From: a virus
DNA length: 32,965 nt
Virus record (IMG/VR): IMGVR_UViG_3300034106_000075
Coordinates: 1-32,965 of that record
Direction: 5' to 3' (one strand)
In this document: positions 1 through 8,960 of the stretch, one piece after another
Position numbering within the stretch: position 1 is the stretch's first letter
How the letters are laid out: each line of letters begins with the position of its first letter
Notes under the pieces: model-generated
Seen by the model: the letters and a program-made list of their open reading frames with translations, nothing else
What the model was told of the DNA's origin: nothing
Databases searched by the model: none
Made by a program: the position numbers and the translations under genes

Positions 1-665
1 TCGGTGTGCTTGCTGAAGGTGAAACGCCCTCTGCGGCTACGTCACAAGACGCCTTGATGGCGTTCAATCAAATGATTGATTCGTGGAACACAGAGCGTTT
101 AGCCGTGTTTTGCACACAAGATCAAGTTTTCACATGGCCCGCAGGCTTAATTAGCCGCACCCTTGGCCCATCTGGTGACTTTGTGGGCCTTCGCCCTATT
201 TTGCTTGACGACTCTACATACTTCAGAGCGCCCACCAATGTCTCGTATGGCATTAAATTTATCAATCAACAGCAGTACAACGGTATTGCTGTTAAGACCG
301 TAACGTCTACTTACCCACAAGTGATGTGGGTCAACATGACGTTTCCTAATATTGAGATGTATGTTTACCCACGGCCTACGCAGGACTTGGAATTTCACTT
401 TGTATCGGTCGAAGAACTGAACAACCCTGCCAACTTGTCAACGGTGCTGTACTACCCACCAGGCTATTTGCGTGCGTTTACATACAACTTGGCCATGGAG
501 TTTGCCCCTGAGTTTGGCGTTGAACCAAGCCCACAAGTGCAGCGCATTGCCATGACTTCTAAGCGTGACTTGAAGCGCATCAACAACCCTGATGACGTGA
601 TGGCGCTGCCTTACGCATTGGTGGCCAACCGCCAGCGTTTCAACATCTATGCCGGTAACTACTAA
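1..665 (+). CDS. P22 gp4-like tail accessory factor (head completion), 5' partial
   Basis: The protein resembles the P22 gp4 family, which binds under the portal after packaging, closes the DNA channel and provides the platform for gp10. The frame is open to the left edge. The first visible residues (GVLAEGETPSA, then ...DALMAFNQMIDSW) match the middle of the usual N-terminal helix of this family, so a GTG at base 6 is unlikely to be the real start and a short N-terminal piece is missing. About 219 residues are visible. The C-terminal part has the helix-rich segment with FAPEFGVEP followed by the R-rich end. The stop overlaps the next ATG by one base (TAATG), as expected for the gp4-gp10 pair. 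The family call rests on sequence style and on the gene order coat - gp4 - gp10. Confidence 0.85.
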   Translation, partial: GVLAEGETPSAATSQDALMAFNQMIDSWNTERLAVFCTQDQVFTWPAGLISRTLGPSGDFVGLRPILLDDSTYFRAPTNVSYGIKFINQQQYNGIAVKTVTSTYPQVMWVNMTFPNIEMYVYPRPTQDLEFHFVSVEELNNPANLSTVLYYPPGYLRAFTYNLAMEFAPEFGVEPSPQVQRIAMTSKRDLKRINNPDDVMALPYALVANRQRFNIYAGNY

Positions 666-2203
666 TGAAGACGCCGATTCTTGGCTCTACTTATGTAGCG
701 CGGTCTGTCAATGCGGCAGACGCTCGGATGGTCAATCTGTTTCCAGAGATCGTTCCAGAGGCTGGTAAAGAGCCTGCATTCCTGAACCGCGCCCCAGGTC
801 TGAAACTACTCAACACCGTTGGCACTGGCCCTGTCCGTGGCCTTTGGGCGTTCTCGTCTAGCGACAGCACGGCTTTTGTTGTTTCTGGCACACAACTGTA
901 CAAAATCAACACCTCGTATGTGGCCACGCTAATCGGCACGGTAGCCGGTACTGGGCCAGTAAGCATGGCTGACAACGGCACGCAGTTGTTCATTGCGGCC
1001 AATGGCCCCAGCTACATCTACAACAACACTACAAACGCCTTTGGCCAGATCACCGATCCGGACTTTCCAGGCGCTGTGACTGTCTGCTATCTGGACGGCT
1101 ACTTTGTGTTTAACCAGCCTAACAGCCAGTTGCTGTGGGTGACTCAGCTGCTAGAAGGCACATCCATTGACCCACTTGATTTTGCCAGCACCGAAGGCTC
1201 ACCAGACGGCCTGATTGCCGTGGCGTCCAACTTTCGCGAGGTGTGGGCGTTTGGCACTAACTCAATTGAAGTCTGGTACGACTCTGGCGCAACGGATTAC
1301 CCTCTCCAGCGCATTCAGGGCGCGTTTAACGAGTTGGGTTGTGCTGCCCCTTACTCTGTGGCTAAGATGGACAACGGCTTGTTTTGGCTTGGCCGCGACC
1401 GCCGTGGTCAAGGTATTGTCTATCGCGCCAATGGTTACACCGGCGTTCGCATTTCAACCCACGCTGTTGAGTGGCAAATTCAGCAGTACGCTGACATGTC
1501 GGACGCTATTGCCTACACATACCAGCAAGACGGCCACAGCTTCTATGTACTTGTTTTCCCTAGTGCTAACACCACCTGGGTTTATGACGCCGCAACTCAG
1601 GCGTGGCATGAGCGTGCAGGGTTTTCTGATGGCAACTTTACGCGCCATCGCAGTAACTGCCAGATGTCGTTTAACAACAAGATTGTTGTGGGCGACTTTG
1701 AAAACGGCAACATCTATGCGTTTGATCTGGACGACTTTAGCGACAACGGCGGCATCCAGAAATGGTTGCGCTCATGGCGTGCGCTACCGACTGGCCAAAA
1801 CAACCTTAAACGCACAACTCAACACATGATGCAACTCGATTGTGAGTCTGGTGTGGGGTTAAATGGTTTGGTTGTTAATGAAACAATATATTTACAAACA
1901 GAAAATGGCGATAATTTAATTACTGAAAGCGGCGATTATTTAATTTCTGACGATCAAGCAATTGCTACTCAAGGAAGCAACCCTCAAGTTATGCTTCGTT
2001 GGTCAGACGATGGTGGTCACACATGGTCAAACGAGCATTGGGCATCCATGGGCAAGATTGGCCAGTATTACAAACGTGTAATCTGGCGGCGTCTGGGTAT
2101 GACAACTAAGTTGCGTGACCGAGTTTATGAGGCGTCTGGCACTGATCCTGTGAAGATTGCCATCATGGGCGCAGAACTTATTCTGAGTCCAACGAATGCC
2201 TAG
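665..2203 (+). CDS. P22 gp10-like packaged-DNA stabilisation protein (tail hub)
   Basis: This 512-residue protein looks like the gp10 family, the hexameric hub that joins gp4 to the tailspikes and needle and keeps packaged DNA inside. The beta-rich propeller-like body carries typical features: an early RMVNLFPEIVPEAG segment, a central FGTNSIEVWYDSGA segment, and a late MLRWSDDGGHTWSNEHW segment followed by WRRLGMT. It follows gp4 with a one-base overlap. About 36 residues around positions 398-436 (bases 1857-1974) look inserted between QLDCESGVGL and QGSNPQVML. This stretch is much more AT-rich than its flanks and encodes an imperfect repeat (ENGDNLI, ESGDYLI) that recurs in the 55-residue protein at 27297. 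The end of the gene overlaps the next start by 8 bases. Confidence 0.9.
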   Translation: MKTPILGSTYVARSVNAADARMVNLFPEIVPEAGKEPAFLNRAPGLKLLNTVGTGPVRGLWAFSSSDSTAFVVSGTQLYKINTSYVATLIGTVAGTGPVSMADNGTQLFIAANGPSYIYNNTTNAFGQITDPDFPGAVTVCYLDGYFVFNQPNSQLLWVTQLLEGTSIDPLDFASTEGSPDGLIAVASNFREVWAFGTNSIEVWYDSGATDYPLQRIQGAFNELGCAAPYSVAKMDNGLFWLGRDRRGQGIVYRANGYTGVRISTHAVEWQIQQYADMSDAIAYTYQQDGHSFYVLVFPSANTTWVYDAATQAWHERAGFSDGNFTRHRSNCQMSFNNKIVVGDFENGNIYAFDLDDFSDNGGIQKWLRSWRALPTGQNNLKRTTQHMMQLDCESGVGLNGLVVNETIYLQTENGDNLITESGDYLISDDQAIATQGSNPQVMLRWSDDGGHTWSNEHWASMGKIGQYYKRVIWRRLGMTTKLRDRVYEASGTDPVKIAIMGAELILSPTNA

Positions 2204-3137
2204 CCCTAACGCTACGCCAACGCCAATCACGCCACCACGAGTGCCGCTGATTGACCCTCGCACGGGTTTGATTGACCGCGCCTGGTATTTGTTTTTTCTG
2301 TCGTTACAAGACATTGCAACGGCTGTTGTGGATGATGTTGTTGGCCCAAGCGCCGATGCCTTGCTTGCGTCTTACGATGCGGCTTTGTTGTCAGTCAATC
2401 AAGAGTTGCAGACCCTGCCGCCAACAGTTGATCTGAGTGCTGAGTTGATCAAACAGATTCAAGACGCCAACCTTGTTGATTGCTGCTCGGCCTTGGTATC
2501 TCAAACGGCTGAAATGCAAAAGCAGATTGAGGCGCTTAATCTACTGCCACCGCCCACACAAGGCACAGTCACTGCTGTGACGGCCACAGCGCCCGTGGTG
2601 TCGTCTGGTGGCACTGCACCTGACATCAGTATGCCTGCGGCCAGTACCTCGGTAAACGGTTACCTGACATCAACTGACTGGAATACTTTTAACAACAAAG
2701 CGCCAGCCACCAGTGGCACATCTATTCTGTACGGCAACGGCTCTGGCGGGTTTAGCAACGTCACTATCGGCACTGGCTTGTCTTTTACGGCAGGCACGTT
2801 AGCTTCTACTGCCGCCGCTTCCACCGCACCCCTTACCAAGACTGCTGACTTCACTGTTGGCGTTGGCGAGACTTGGTTCATCAACAATAAGTCTGGCTCG
2901 ACATGTACAGTGACACTGCCTTCCGCAGCCACTTACACGGGCCGAGAACTTACTTTTAAAAACATGCAGGCACAAACCCTAGTGTCTGCGTCCAGCAATG
3001 TTGTGCCAATTGACAGTACGACTGCTGGCACAGCAATCCTCTTGGCAGTTGTAGGAAATTGGGCGACAATGGTGTCTGACGGCACTAATTGGGTCATCAT
3101 GCAACAAGCCGCTAACAATTGCCTCTTATTGGAGTAA
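2196..3137 (+). CDS. Tail needle or fibre-like structural protein
   Basis: This is a 313-residue protein of modular appearance. Residues ~17-36 carry a DPRTGLIDRAWYLFF motif often seen at the N-terminus of virion attachment proteins. Residues ~55-115 are heptad-like and probably coiled coil. Residues ~120-210 are the low-complexity T/S/G/A-rich segment common in phage fibres (ending near LTSTDWNTFNNKAPA). The last ~100 residues form a beta-rich head of the kind found at fibre tips. It occupies the position of the gp26 needle gene in P22 (directly after gp10), so a needle or short central fibre is the best inference. There is no sequence-level proof that it is a gp26 homologue, and it could be an accessory receptor-binding fibre. 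Confidence 0.6.
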   Translation: MPSPNATPTPITPPRVPLIDPRTGLIDRAWYLFFLSLQDIATAVVDDVVGPSADALLASYDAALLSVNQELQTLPPTVDLSAELIKQIQDANLVDCCSALVSQTAEMQKQIEALNLLPPPTQGTVTAVTATAPVVSSGGTAPDISMPAASTSVNGYLTSTDWNTFNNKAPATSGTSILYGNGSGGFSNVTIGTGLSFTAGTLASTAAASTAPLTKTADFTVGVGETWFINNKSGSTCTVTLPSAATYTGRELTFKNMQAQTLVSASSNVVPIDSTTAGTAILLAVVGNWATMVSDGTNWVIMQQAANNCLLLE

Positions 3138-3140
3138 ACC

Positions 3141-3476
3141 ATGACAGTCACCGTCAAAGTCCTCGTACCGGCTAAATTTGCCGAAAACACTCAAGTTACC
3201 CAGTACACCGCGAATGGCGTTACGGCCATCATTGACAAGTTCACAGCAACTAACATCAGCGCGTCTGCCGCCACGATCAGCGTGAACTTGGTTACATCCG
3301 CAGGCTCTGCTGGCAACACCAACTTGATCACCAAGACCAAGACCTTGCAGGCGTCTGAGGTCTACACGTTCCCTGAACTGGTTGGCCAAGTGCTTGGCAT
3401 TGGCGACTTTATAAGTACAATTGCAGGCACAGCCAGCGCTATTAACATTCGCGTTTCTGGACGTGAGGTGACCTAA
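3141..3476 (+). CDS. Small beta-rich virion-associated protein, function unknown
   Basis: This 111-residue protein has alternating hydrophobic/polar residues throughout and conserved-looking blocks such as DKFTATNISASAATISVNL and SEVYTFPELVGQ, which suggest a beta-sandwich. There is no signal peptide or membrane segment. It starts three bases after the preceding fibre gene and its stop overlaps the cupin gene (TAATG), so it is co-translated within the tail block. Proteins of this size and fold in phages are often capsid or tail decoration proteins or fibre caps. That role is inferred only from position and fold style. Confidence 0.55.
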   Translation: MTVTVKVLVPAKFAENTQVTQYTANGVTAIIDKFTATNISASAATISVNLVTSAGSAGNTNLITKTKTLQASEVYTFPELVGQVLGIGDFISTIAGTASAINIRVSGREVT

Positions 3477-4015
3477 TGCGTGTAACCTACGGCAAGGGTT
3501 TTGACGTTGTGCCAAACGCGCCAATTAAGGTGCGTTTTCGTGAAACTGTGCTTGCAGCCCAACAAGAAATGCAACAAATGATTGACAGCGGTGTCGCTCA
3601 ATCTGCGTTGGAAGATTGCACTTTAAAGCACTATTTCACACCCAAAGACGAAAAGTATGGGTGCAGCACATACGCTAGAGAAATCTTTCTGCCAAAAGGT
3701 TCATTTGTTATTGGCAAGATTCATAAACATCCGCATTTGAACTTTATTTCCAAGGGCCGAGTCAAAGTGTTTACTGAGTTTGGCGACAAGCATTTGGTGG
3801 CGCCATGCACTTTTATCTCTGAAGTTGGCTTAAAACGTGCCGTATACGCTGAAGAAGATACTATTTGGACAACAGTCCATCTAACAGAGTTTGAAAACGA
3901 GTCTGATTTAGATAAAATTGAGCAAGAGGTAATTTCCCCAACTTATGATGATATGGGGTTAATTTCTTCAACTAACACACCGCCTAAACTTGCGGAACAA
4001 GGGGAAAAGCCATGA
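3476..4015 (+). CDS. Cupin-fold protein in tail gene block
   Basis: This 179-residue protein has a central cupin-like core at about residues 60-130. It shows STYAREIFLPKGSFVIGKIHKH (a first cupin motif with two histidines), LNFISKGRVKVFTEFGDKHL, a turn APCTFISEVG, and a final TIWTTVHLT strand. Cupins are small beta-barrels that may bind a metal or simply act structurally. The IHKHPH segment has the histidine spacing of a metal site, but the later Glu/His ligands are not clear. It sits between a beta-rich tail protein and the ejection genes, with TAATG and ATGA overlaps on both sides, so it is made with virion proteins. Whether it is a virion component or an enzyme is unknown. The C-terminal third is AT-richer than its neighbours. 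Confidence 0.6.
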   Translation: MRVTYGKGFDVVPNAPIKVRFRETVLAAQQEMQQMIDSGVAQSALEDCTLKHYFTPKDEKYGCSTYAREIFLPKGSFVIGKIHKHPHLNFISKGRVKVFTEFGDKHLVAPCTFISEVGLKRAVYAEEDTIWTTVHLTEFENESDLDKIEQEVISPTYDDMGLISSTNTPPKLAEQGEKP

Positions 4016-4827
4016 CATGGGTAGCAACAGCCATAGTAGGTTCAGCTGTAGTCGGCGCAAGTACAGCTAGAAGCGCAGCAAAAACACAAGCTGGCGCGGC
4101 GGCTCAAGCCGCTGATGTGCAAAAACAAGTTGCTGATCAGCAAGTCGCGTTGCAACGCGAAATGTTTGAGAAAACCCGCGAAGACCAAGCGCCTTATCGC
4201 ACGGCGGGCTATAACGCATTAGCTGAAATGCAACGCACGGCGGGTAATGTGCCTGGCGCATTTAGATTTGGTGCAGGCGATTATCAAGCTGACCCAGGCT
4301 ATGCTTTCCGTTTGGCAGAAGGCCAGAAGGCGCTTGATCGTCAAGCCGCCGCCCGTGGTGGTTTGATCTCTGGCGGTGCTTTAAAAGCCGCACAGCGCTT
4401 TGGTCAAGAGATGGGATCGCAAGAATTTGGTAACGCATACAACCGCGCTTTAACTGGCTACAACACTGATGTGGCGCGTGAGAACCAGTTGTACAACCGT
4501 CAAGCAGCGTTGTCTGGTATTGGTCAAACTGCCACTAATTTAGTTGGTCAAGCTGGTCAAAACTATGCAACTGGTGCTGGTAATATTTTAGGTTCATACG
4601 GCACAAACGTAGGCAATTTAATGACCGGCGCTGGCGCAGCTCAAGCGGCGGGCCAAGTAGGCGCGGCTAACGCTTTAACTGGTGGCTTAGGTACTTACCT
4701 AAACTATACCCAAGGCAATGCGTTGCTTAACGCTTTGCAAAGAAATCAAGCTATGCAAATGGTAAATACTGGTGGTTATTCTAACGTGCCATCATATATG
4801 GTTGTTCAACCACCTGGAGGAATTTGA
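4012..4827 (+). CDS. P22 gp7-like DNA ejection (internal virion) protein
   Basis: This is a 271-residue, Ala/Gly/Gln-rich protein. The N-terminus is hydrophobic and small-residue-rich (ATAIVGSAVVGASTA), followed by a helical Q-rich region (~30-65) with QVALQREMFEKTREDQAPYR, then GDYQADPGYAFRLAEGQKAL and AARGGLISGGALKAAQRFG. This is the signature layout of gp7-type ejection proteins, which leave the capsid with the DNA and help form a channel across the envelope. The C-terminal half is an A/G/N/Q-rich repeat-like region. It is the first of three consecutive ejection-type genes in the order gp7, gp20, gp16, as in P22. The start overlaps the cupin stop (ATGA). Confidence 0.85.
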   Translation: MTWVATAIVGSAVVGASTARSAAKTQAGAAAQAADVQKQVADQQVALQREMFEKTREDQAPYRTAGYNALAEMQRTAGNVPGAFRFGAGDYQADPGYAFRLAEGQKALDRQAAARGGLISGGALKAAQRFGQEMGSQEFGNAYNRALTGYNTDVARENQLYNRQAALSGIGQTATNLVGQAGQNYATGAGNILGSYGTNVGNLMTGAGAAQAAGQVGAANALTGGLGTYLNYTQGNALLNALQRNQAMQMVNTGGYSNVPSYMVVQPPGGI

Positions 4828-4829
4828 TT

Positions 4830-6350
4830 ATGGCGCTCAATCCAAGCATTTCTCTTGGCGTTAGACCACTTGAATTGGCCAATCCATTGGCGCAGTACGG
4901 CCAAGTTGCGGCTATTCAAAGCGCGCAGAATCAAAATCAATTGGCGCAGTATCAACTTGGCGCGGCTCAACGCGCCGAACAAACGCAAAATGTGTTAGCT
5001 GATGCTTATAACCAATCTATTGATCCTGATACTGGCAAAATTAACTACAACAAATTGACTGGTCTTTTGGCAAAAGGTGGTGGCGGGTCACAAATTCCAG
5101 GCATTGAAAAAACACGCCGCGAAATTGAAGCTGCTGCGCTTGCCGCCCAAAAAACTAAAAGTGAAATTGAAAAAAATGAATTTCAATTGACTAAAGACAA
5201 ACTTAAACATGGTTGGACTTCTTTAGGTGATGCACCAACACCACAAGATGCAATTAAAAAACTTAATGAAGGTGTGACTAAAGGTTATTTTGATTTTGCT
5301 ACTGCAAGCGCAGAAACACAGCGACTTCAAAACATGACGCCAGAACAGTACAAACAGTACCGTGTTGAAAAAGTTTTGGGTCTTTTAGATGCCAAAGACA
5401 AACTTAGTTTTATGTTGCCAAAAACTACTCGTCAAGATATTGGCGGCCAGATTGTCAACATTCAAGACAACCCAATGATGCCTGGTTACGGTATGCCAAT
5501 TGCTGGTGGGTCTATAGCTAAAACGCCAACATTTGGAGAAATGGCTAGTCAAGGTCAGCTTAACTTGGCACGACAAAAATTTGCATGGGAACAAGCTAAC
5601 CCAGGCTTTGAACTTAAAGAAGCTGAAGACGGCTCAATTGTTGGCGTCAACAAACGCACATTGCAAGCCTTCCCAGTATCTATTGGCGGTGCTGCACCAG
5701 CAGTTGCGCCAATGGCTGCGCCAGCTACGTCTGGTATGCCAGGCGCTAGAGTTCAAGCAATCCCTGGCATGACTAGCGTGTTGGATCAGCAAGCCCCTGC
5801 AACAGCGCCTATGGCTGGAACGCCATTGCGCGGCAAAGGCACTGCACTGACCGAATCGCAAGGTAACGCCACGGCTTATGGCATGAGAATGAAAGAAGCC
5901 AATGCCATTTTGGAGCCATTAGAAAACGCAGGGAAAACAAATACTGGTTTGATCAAAGGCGCAGTTAGCGGAGCCGTGGGTCTTGTGCCATTTATTGGCG
6001 ACAAACTTGAAGATGTGTCTGGCTCTATCTTTAATGCACTGCCGCGAGTGCTGGGTGGTCTTAGCCCAGAGCAACAACAAGTGGCTCAAGCAAGGATCAA
6101 TTTCATCACGGCCATTTTGCGGAAAGAATCTGGCGCTGCAATTGGTGCAAGTGAATTTGCGACTGCGGAAAAGAATTACTTTCCCAAGCCTGGTGATGAC
6201 GCTGCCACAATTGCCCAAAAGCAAGCGGCTCGGAAGACTGCAATTAAGGCAATGGAAATTCAAGCAGGGCCAAACGCCAAGCAAATGGGCGGTGCTGGCG
6301 TTTTACCAGGCGCAACCGCAAACAATCCTTTGGGCTTACCAGGACTTTAA
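4830..6350 (+). CDS. P22 gp20-like ejection protein
   Basis: The protein has 506 residues. The start at ATG 4830 is chosen over a TTG at 4824 because GGAGG lies at 4816-4820 with a nine-base spacer. The N-terminal ~200 residues are Q/A/K-rich helices. Residues ~280-340 form a P/A/M-rich linker. The C-terminal ~150 residues contain QGNATAYGMRMKEANAIL, a glycine-rich hydrophobic segment, and AILRKESGAAIGASEF followed by FPKPGDDAATI. That C-terminal pattern is widely seen in internal virion proteins of podoviruses. The role is transfer into the host envelope with the DNA. Codon use is AT-rich in the first half (for example 5161-5220 has about 17 G/C in 60 bases) compared with flanking genes. Confidence 0.8.
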   Translation: MALNPSISLGVRPLELANPLAQYGQVAAIQSAQNQNQLAQYQLGAAQRAEQTQNVLADAYNQSIDPDTGKINYNKLTGLLAKGGGGSQIPGIEKTRREIEAAALAAQKTKSEIEKNEFQLTKDKLKHGWTSLGDAPTPQDAIKKLNEGVTKGYFDFATASAETQRLQNMTPEQYKQYRVEKVLGLLDAKDKLSFMLPKTTRQDIGGQIVNIQDNPMMPGYGMPIAGGSIAKTPTFGEMASQGQLNLARQKFAWEQANPGFELKEAEDGSIVGVNKRTLQAFPVSIGGAAPAVAPMAAPATSGMPGARVQAIPGMTSVLDQQAPATAPMAGTPLRGKGTALTESQGNATAYGMRMKEANAILEPLENAGKTNTGLIKGAVSGAVGLVPFIGDKLEDVSGSIFNALPRVLGGLSPEQQQVAQARINFITAILRKESGAAIGASEFATAEKNYFPKPGDDAATIAQKQAARKTAIKAMEIQAGPNAKQMGGAGVLPGATANNPLGLPGL

Positions 6351-6352
6351 TC

Positions 6353-8245
6353 ATGGCAACACTTGCAGAGTTCCGCGCACAGTATCCGCAATACGATGCC
6401 GTGCCAGATGTCAAGCTGGCCGACTCGTTGCATAAAAAGTTTTATAGCCAGATTCCCAAGATGGAGTTTTACAAAACCATTGGGTTGGGTTCGGCTGCGG
6501 CAATACCTGGCGCTGAGAATGTTGTGACTGGTGTTAAGCCACCAGAAGTGTCTATGCGTGACCGCATTATGGGCGTGATTGAAACCCCATTGGCGCTTGG
6601 CGCTACATTGGCCGGCGGTGCAATTGCACCTATTGTCGGTATTGCTGGCACTTTGGCCAGTGGCAAATACGGCACACAAGAAGGCATTCGCGCTGGCCAA
6701 GAAGCCATGAAAGCTGTGCAATATCAGCCACGCACACAAACGGCCAGAGAAGCCTTGGGCGCTGTTGGTGAGTTTTTACAACCAGTTACAAGTGCTTTGC
6801 CCCCAACCCTCGGCTCTGTTGGTACAAGCATTAACGCTTTGGCGCCCGCCGCCATGATGCAGGCTGGTGCTGTTACCCGTCCTATTGCAAGACAAGTAAC
6901 AACGCCAGTGCAAAATGCTTTGGCCAATGTAATGACACGCGAACAACAGCCAGCTATGGTTGGTATGGGCGCGGCCAGTACTGCTGAAGACTTGATGCGC
7001 CAAGAGCGTTTGCAACGCTTGAACATCCCAGCCACAGCTGGTGAACGCACCAAGAACTTAGCACAACAACAGTTTGAATCTGAAGTTCAGCGTGGTGTGG
7101 TAACTGGCATTTCTGAAGAAGCTAAAACTAAATTGGCTGAACAAATGTCTGGTTTTAAAGCAAACCAACAAAAAGCCATTGTGCAAAACTTTGAGCGCAT
7201 GACCAATGAAGTTGGCGCTGAAGTGGCAGACCCAACTCAAATGCGTGCTGTTGGCAAGATCGTTGACAAAGCGCTCAATGATGAGTACACCAAAAAGTAT
7301 GACGCATACAAAGCGTTGTATGCACAAGCAGACAATGCTGGCGAAACTTTGCAACAAGTTCCATACAAAAATTTGCTTGACTTTATTGAAACCAAAACGC
7401 CAACACAGCGCCAAAAATTAGACCCAATTTTGGATTCTGTGGCTGAGTCATTGAGAATGAATGACCCGCAAGGCACTGGCACAATTTCTGTCCGTGCGCT
7501 TGAAGACATCTATCAACAGATTGGCACGGTCAAGGACTCGGCAAATGCCAAGCCTATGAAAAACATCATTACCCAGATGGGTGAAGGCGCTGGCGGTGAG
7601 TTGTACCAAAAAGCACGCGCTGCCAGAGCGCAGTTGGCCAAAGAATTTGAAGATGTATCGCGTGTGGATAAGTTGCTTGGCACAAAGGCCGGCTACGCTG
7701 ACCGCCGTATTGCGCTTGATGATGTCTTTAAGCATGTGGTGCTTGACGGTTCTTTGGAAGAAATGCGCACAGTCACCAAGTTGCTCAAGAAGGCTGGCCC
7801 AGAAGGCCAACAAGCCTACAAAGAACTGCAAGGCCAAACCATACAGCAAATGAAAGATTTGCTGACTAAAAGTGATCAGCCATCTTTTAGAAACCTTAAC
7901 ACTTTTATCAATCAACTTGATGCCGAAGACAAACTGACATACATGTTTGGCAAAACAGGCCGCAATGAGATTATGGATTTGCGTGATGCCATCAAAGATG
8001 TGCTTGTCAAACAGCCTGGTGCGGTGAACTACAGCAACACTTCTGGCGCTGTCTTGCGTGGTCTTGAGGCTTTGCAAACTTTGAGATTCCCAGGCGCAAA
8101 GCCAGCTGCTGAATTTGCCCGTACTCGTGAAGTGACTGGCAAAGTCAAAGAAGCTCTTAAACAACCAAACCAGTTGGCGCCTGCACAACGCAACAAAAAC
8201 GCACTGCGCATTGACTTGACTGGCATGGCCAATGGAAAAGAATGA
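6353..8245 (+). CDS. P22 gp16-like ejection protein
   Basis: This 630-residue protein begins with MATLAEFRAQYPQYDAVPD and ...LADSLHKKFYS, an N-terminal motif common to the largest ejection protein of P22-like phages. Residues ~85-115 form a long small-residue hydrophobic stretch (ALGATLAGGAIAPIVGIAG) that could insert into the inner membrane. The remainder is mainly helical and charged (QQFESEVQRGVV, KKYDAYKALY and similar), consistent with a peripheral inner-membrane protein that delivers DNA to the cytoplasm. It is the third gene of the ejection block. Two bases separate it from the gp20-like gene, and its end overlaps the next start (ATGA). Confidence 0.8.
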   Translation: MATLAEFRAQYPQYDAVPDVKLADSLHKKFYSQIPKMEFYKTIGLGSAAAIPGAENVVTGVKPPEVSMRDRIMGVIETPLALGATLAGGAIAPIVGIAGTLASGKYGTQEGIRAGQEAMKAVQYQPRTQTAREALGAVGEFLQPVTSALPPTLGSVGTSINALAPAAMMQAGAVTRPIARQVTTPVQNALANVMTREQQPAMVGMGAASTAEDLMRQERLQRLNIPATAGERTKNLAQQQFESEVQRGVVTGISEEAKTKLAEQMSGFKANQQKAIVQNFERMTNEVGAEVADPTQMRAVGKIVDKALNDEYTKKYDAYKALYAQADNAGETLQQVPYKNLLDFIETKTPTQRQKLDPILDSVAESLRMNDPQGTGTISVRALEDIYQQIGTVKDSANAKPMKNIITQMGEGAGGELYQKARAARAQLAKEFEDVSRVDKLLGTKAGYADRRIALDDVFKHVVLDGSLEEMRTVTKLLKKAGPEGQQAYKELQGQTIQQMKDLLTKSDQPSFRNLNTFINQLDAEDKLTYMFGKTGRNEIMDLRDAIKDVLVKQPGAVNYSNTSGAVLRGLEALQTLRFPGAKPAAEFARTREVTGKVKEALKQPNQLAPAQRNKNALRIDLTGMANGKE

Positions 8246-8466
8246 TGGATTACCAAGTTTTATTCAACATCTCTGTGGCTGCAGCAGGCTTCTTTGGTGG
8301 TTGGACACTGAACCGCATCTATCAGGCCATTGACCGGCTTGATGGCGATGTGCGCAACATGCCCCTAAACTATGTCACCCGCGATGACTATCGCAACGAC
8401 ATAAAAGACGTTCGGGAAATGCTCGGTAAGATATTTGACAAACTGGATGGCAAAGTTGACAAATGA
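8242..8466 (+). CDS. Small membrane protein with N-terminal helix, lysis region
   Basis: This is a 74-residue protein. Residues ~4-28 (LFNISVAAAGFFGGWTLNRIY) form one predicted membrane helix, followed by a charged helical tail containing NYVTRDDYRNDIKDV and EMLGKIFDKLDGK. Two adjacent ATGs (8242 and 8245) could serve as start. The first gives an ATGA overlap with the upstream stop. Similar short proteins are common beside phage lysis genes, usually without an assigned role. A holin-like, holin-antagonist or spanin-accessory role is possible, but only the topology and position support it. It is the first of five consecutive membrane-associated genes. Confidence 0.65.
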   Translation: MMDYQVLFNISVAAAGFFGGWTLNRIYQAIDRLDGDVRNMPLNYVTRDDYRNDIKDVREMLGKIFDKLDGKVDK

Positions 8467-8960
8467 TCATCGATCCCATTACCGCGCTCGAAGGACTACA
8501 AAGCGCGATTAGTGTAGTCAAGAAAGCCAGCAAAGTCGCAAGTGATTTAGCGGGATTGGCCCCATCCATTTCGCGGCTTTTCGATGCCAAGAGTACCGCT
8601 ACTAAGGCGATGCTACAGGCTAAACGTACAGGTGGTAAATCCAACCTAGGCGCGGCGCTACAGATTGAGATGGCGCTTGATGAGGCCAAGCGATTTGAAG
8701 AACAGTTAAAGATGCTGTTCATGCAGGCGGGACGCATAGACGTTTGGAACGCCACCAAGGCTCGGCAGGCCGAGATGGACAGAGATGACGCTAGAGAAAT
8801 GGCGGCATTGAAAGCGGCAGAAAAGAAACAAAAAGAAGAAGAACAAGAGCAGATGGCGTGGGCAATTGGCGTTGTCGTGATCGTGATGCTCTTGGGCGCA
8901 ATTGGTTGGGGCATTGCTGAGATACAAGATTTGTGCGCCAAGACGCGCTGTGGGCGATGA
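8463..8960 (+). CDS. Coiled-coil protein with C-terminal membrane anchor
   Basis: The protein has 165 residues. The N-terminal half is helical (DPITALEGLQSAISVVKKAS, SISRLFDAKSTATKAML). Residues ~100-130 are extremely charged (the AALKAAEKKQKEEEQEQ region), followed by a hydrophobic helix at ~132-150 (AIGVVVIVMLLGAIGWGIA) and a short Cys-containing tail (LCAKTRC). It looks like a tail-anchored inner-membrane protein with a cytoplasmic coiled coil. The family is seen in many aquatic phages without known function. ATGA overlaps tie it to its neighbours in the lysis cluster. Confidence 0.65.
   Translation: MIIDPITALEGLQSAISVVKKASKVASDLAGLAPSISRLFDAKSTATKAMLQAKRTGGKSNLGAALQIEMALDEAKRFEEQLKMLFMQAGRIDVWNATKARQAEMDRDDAREMAALKAAEKKQKEEEQEQMAWAIGVVVIVMLLGAIGWGIAEIQDLCAKTRCGR

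Noticed and set aside
7448-8188. Leftward 246-codon open frame opposite the gp16-like gene
   Set aside because: It is a shadow of a well-supported ejection protein gene, with amino acid content (many Cys, His, Phe) typical of non-coding frames.
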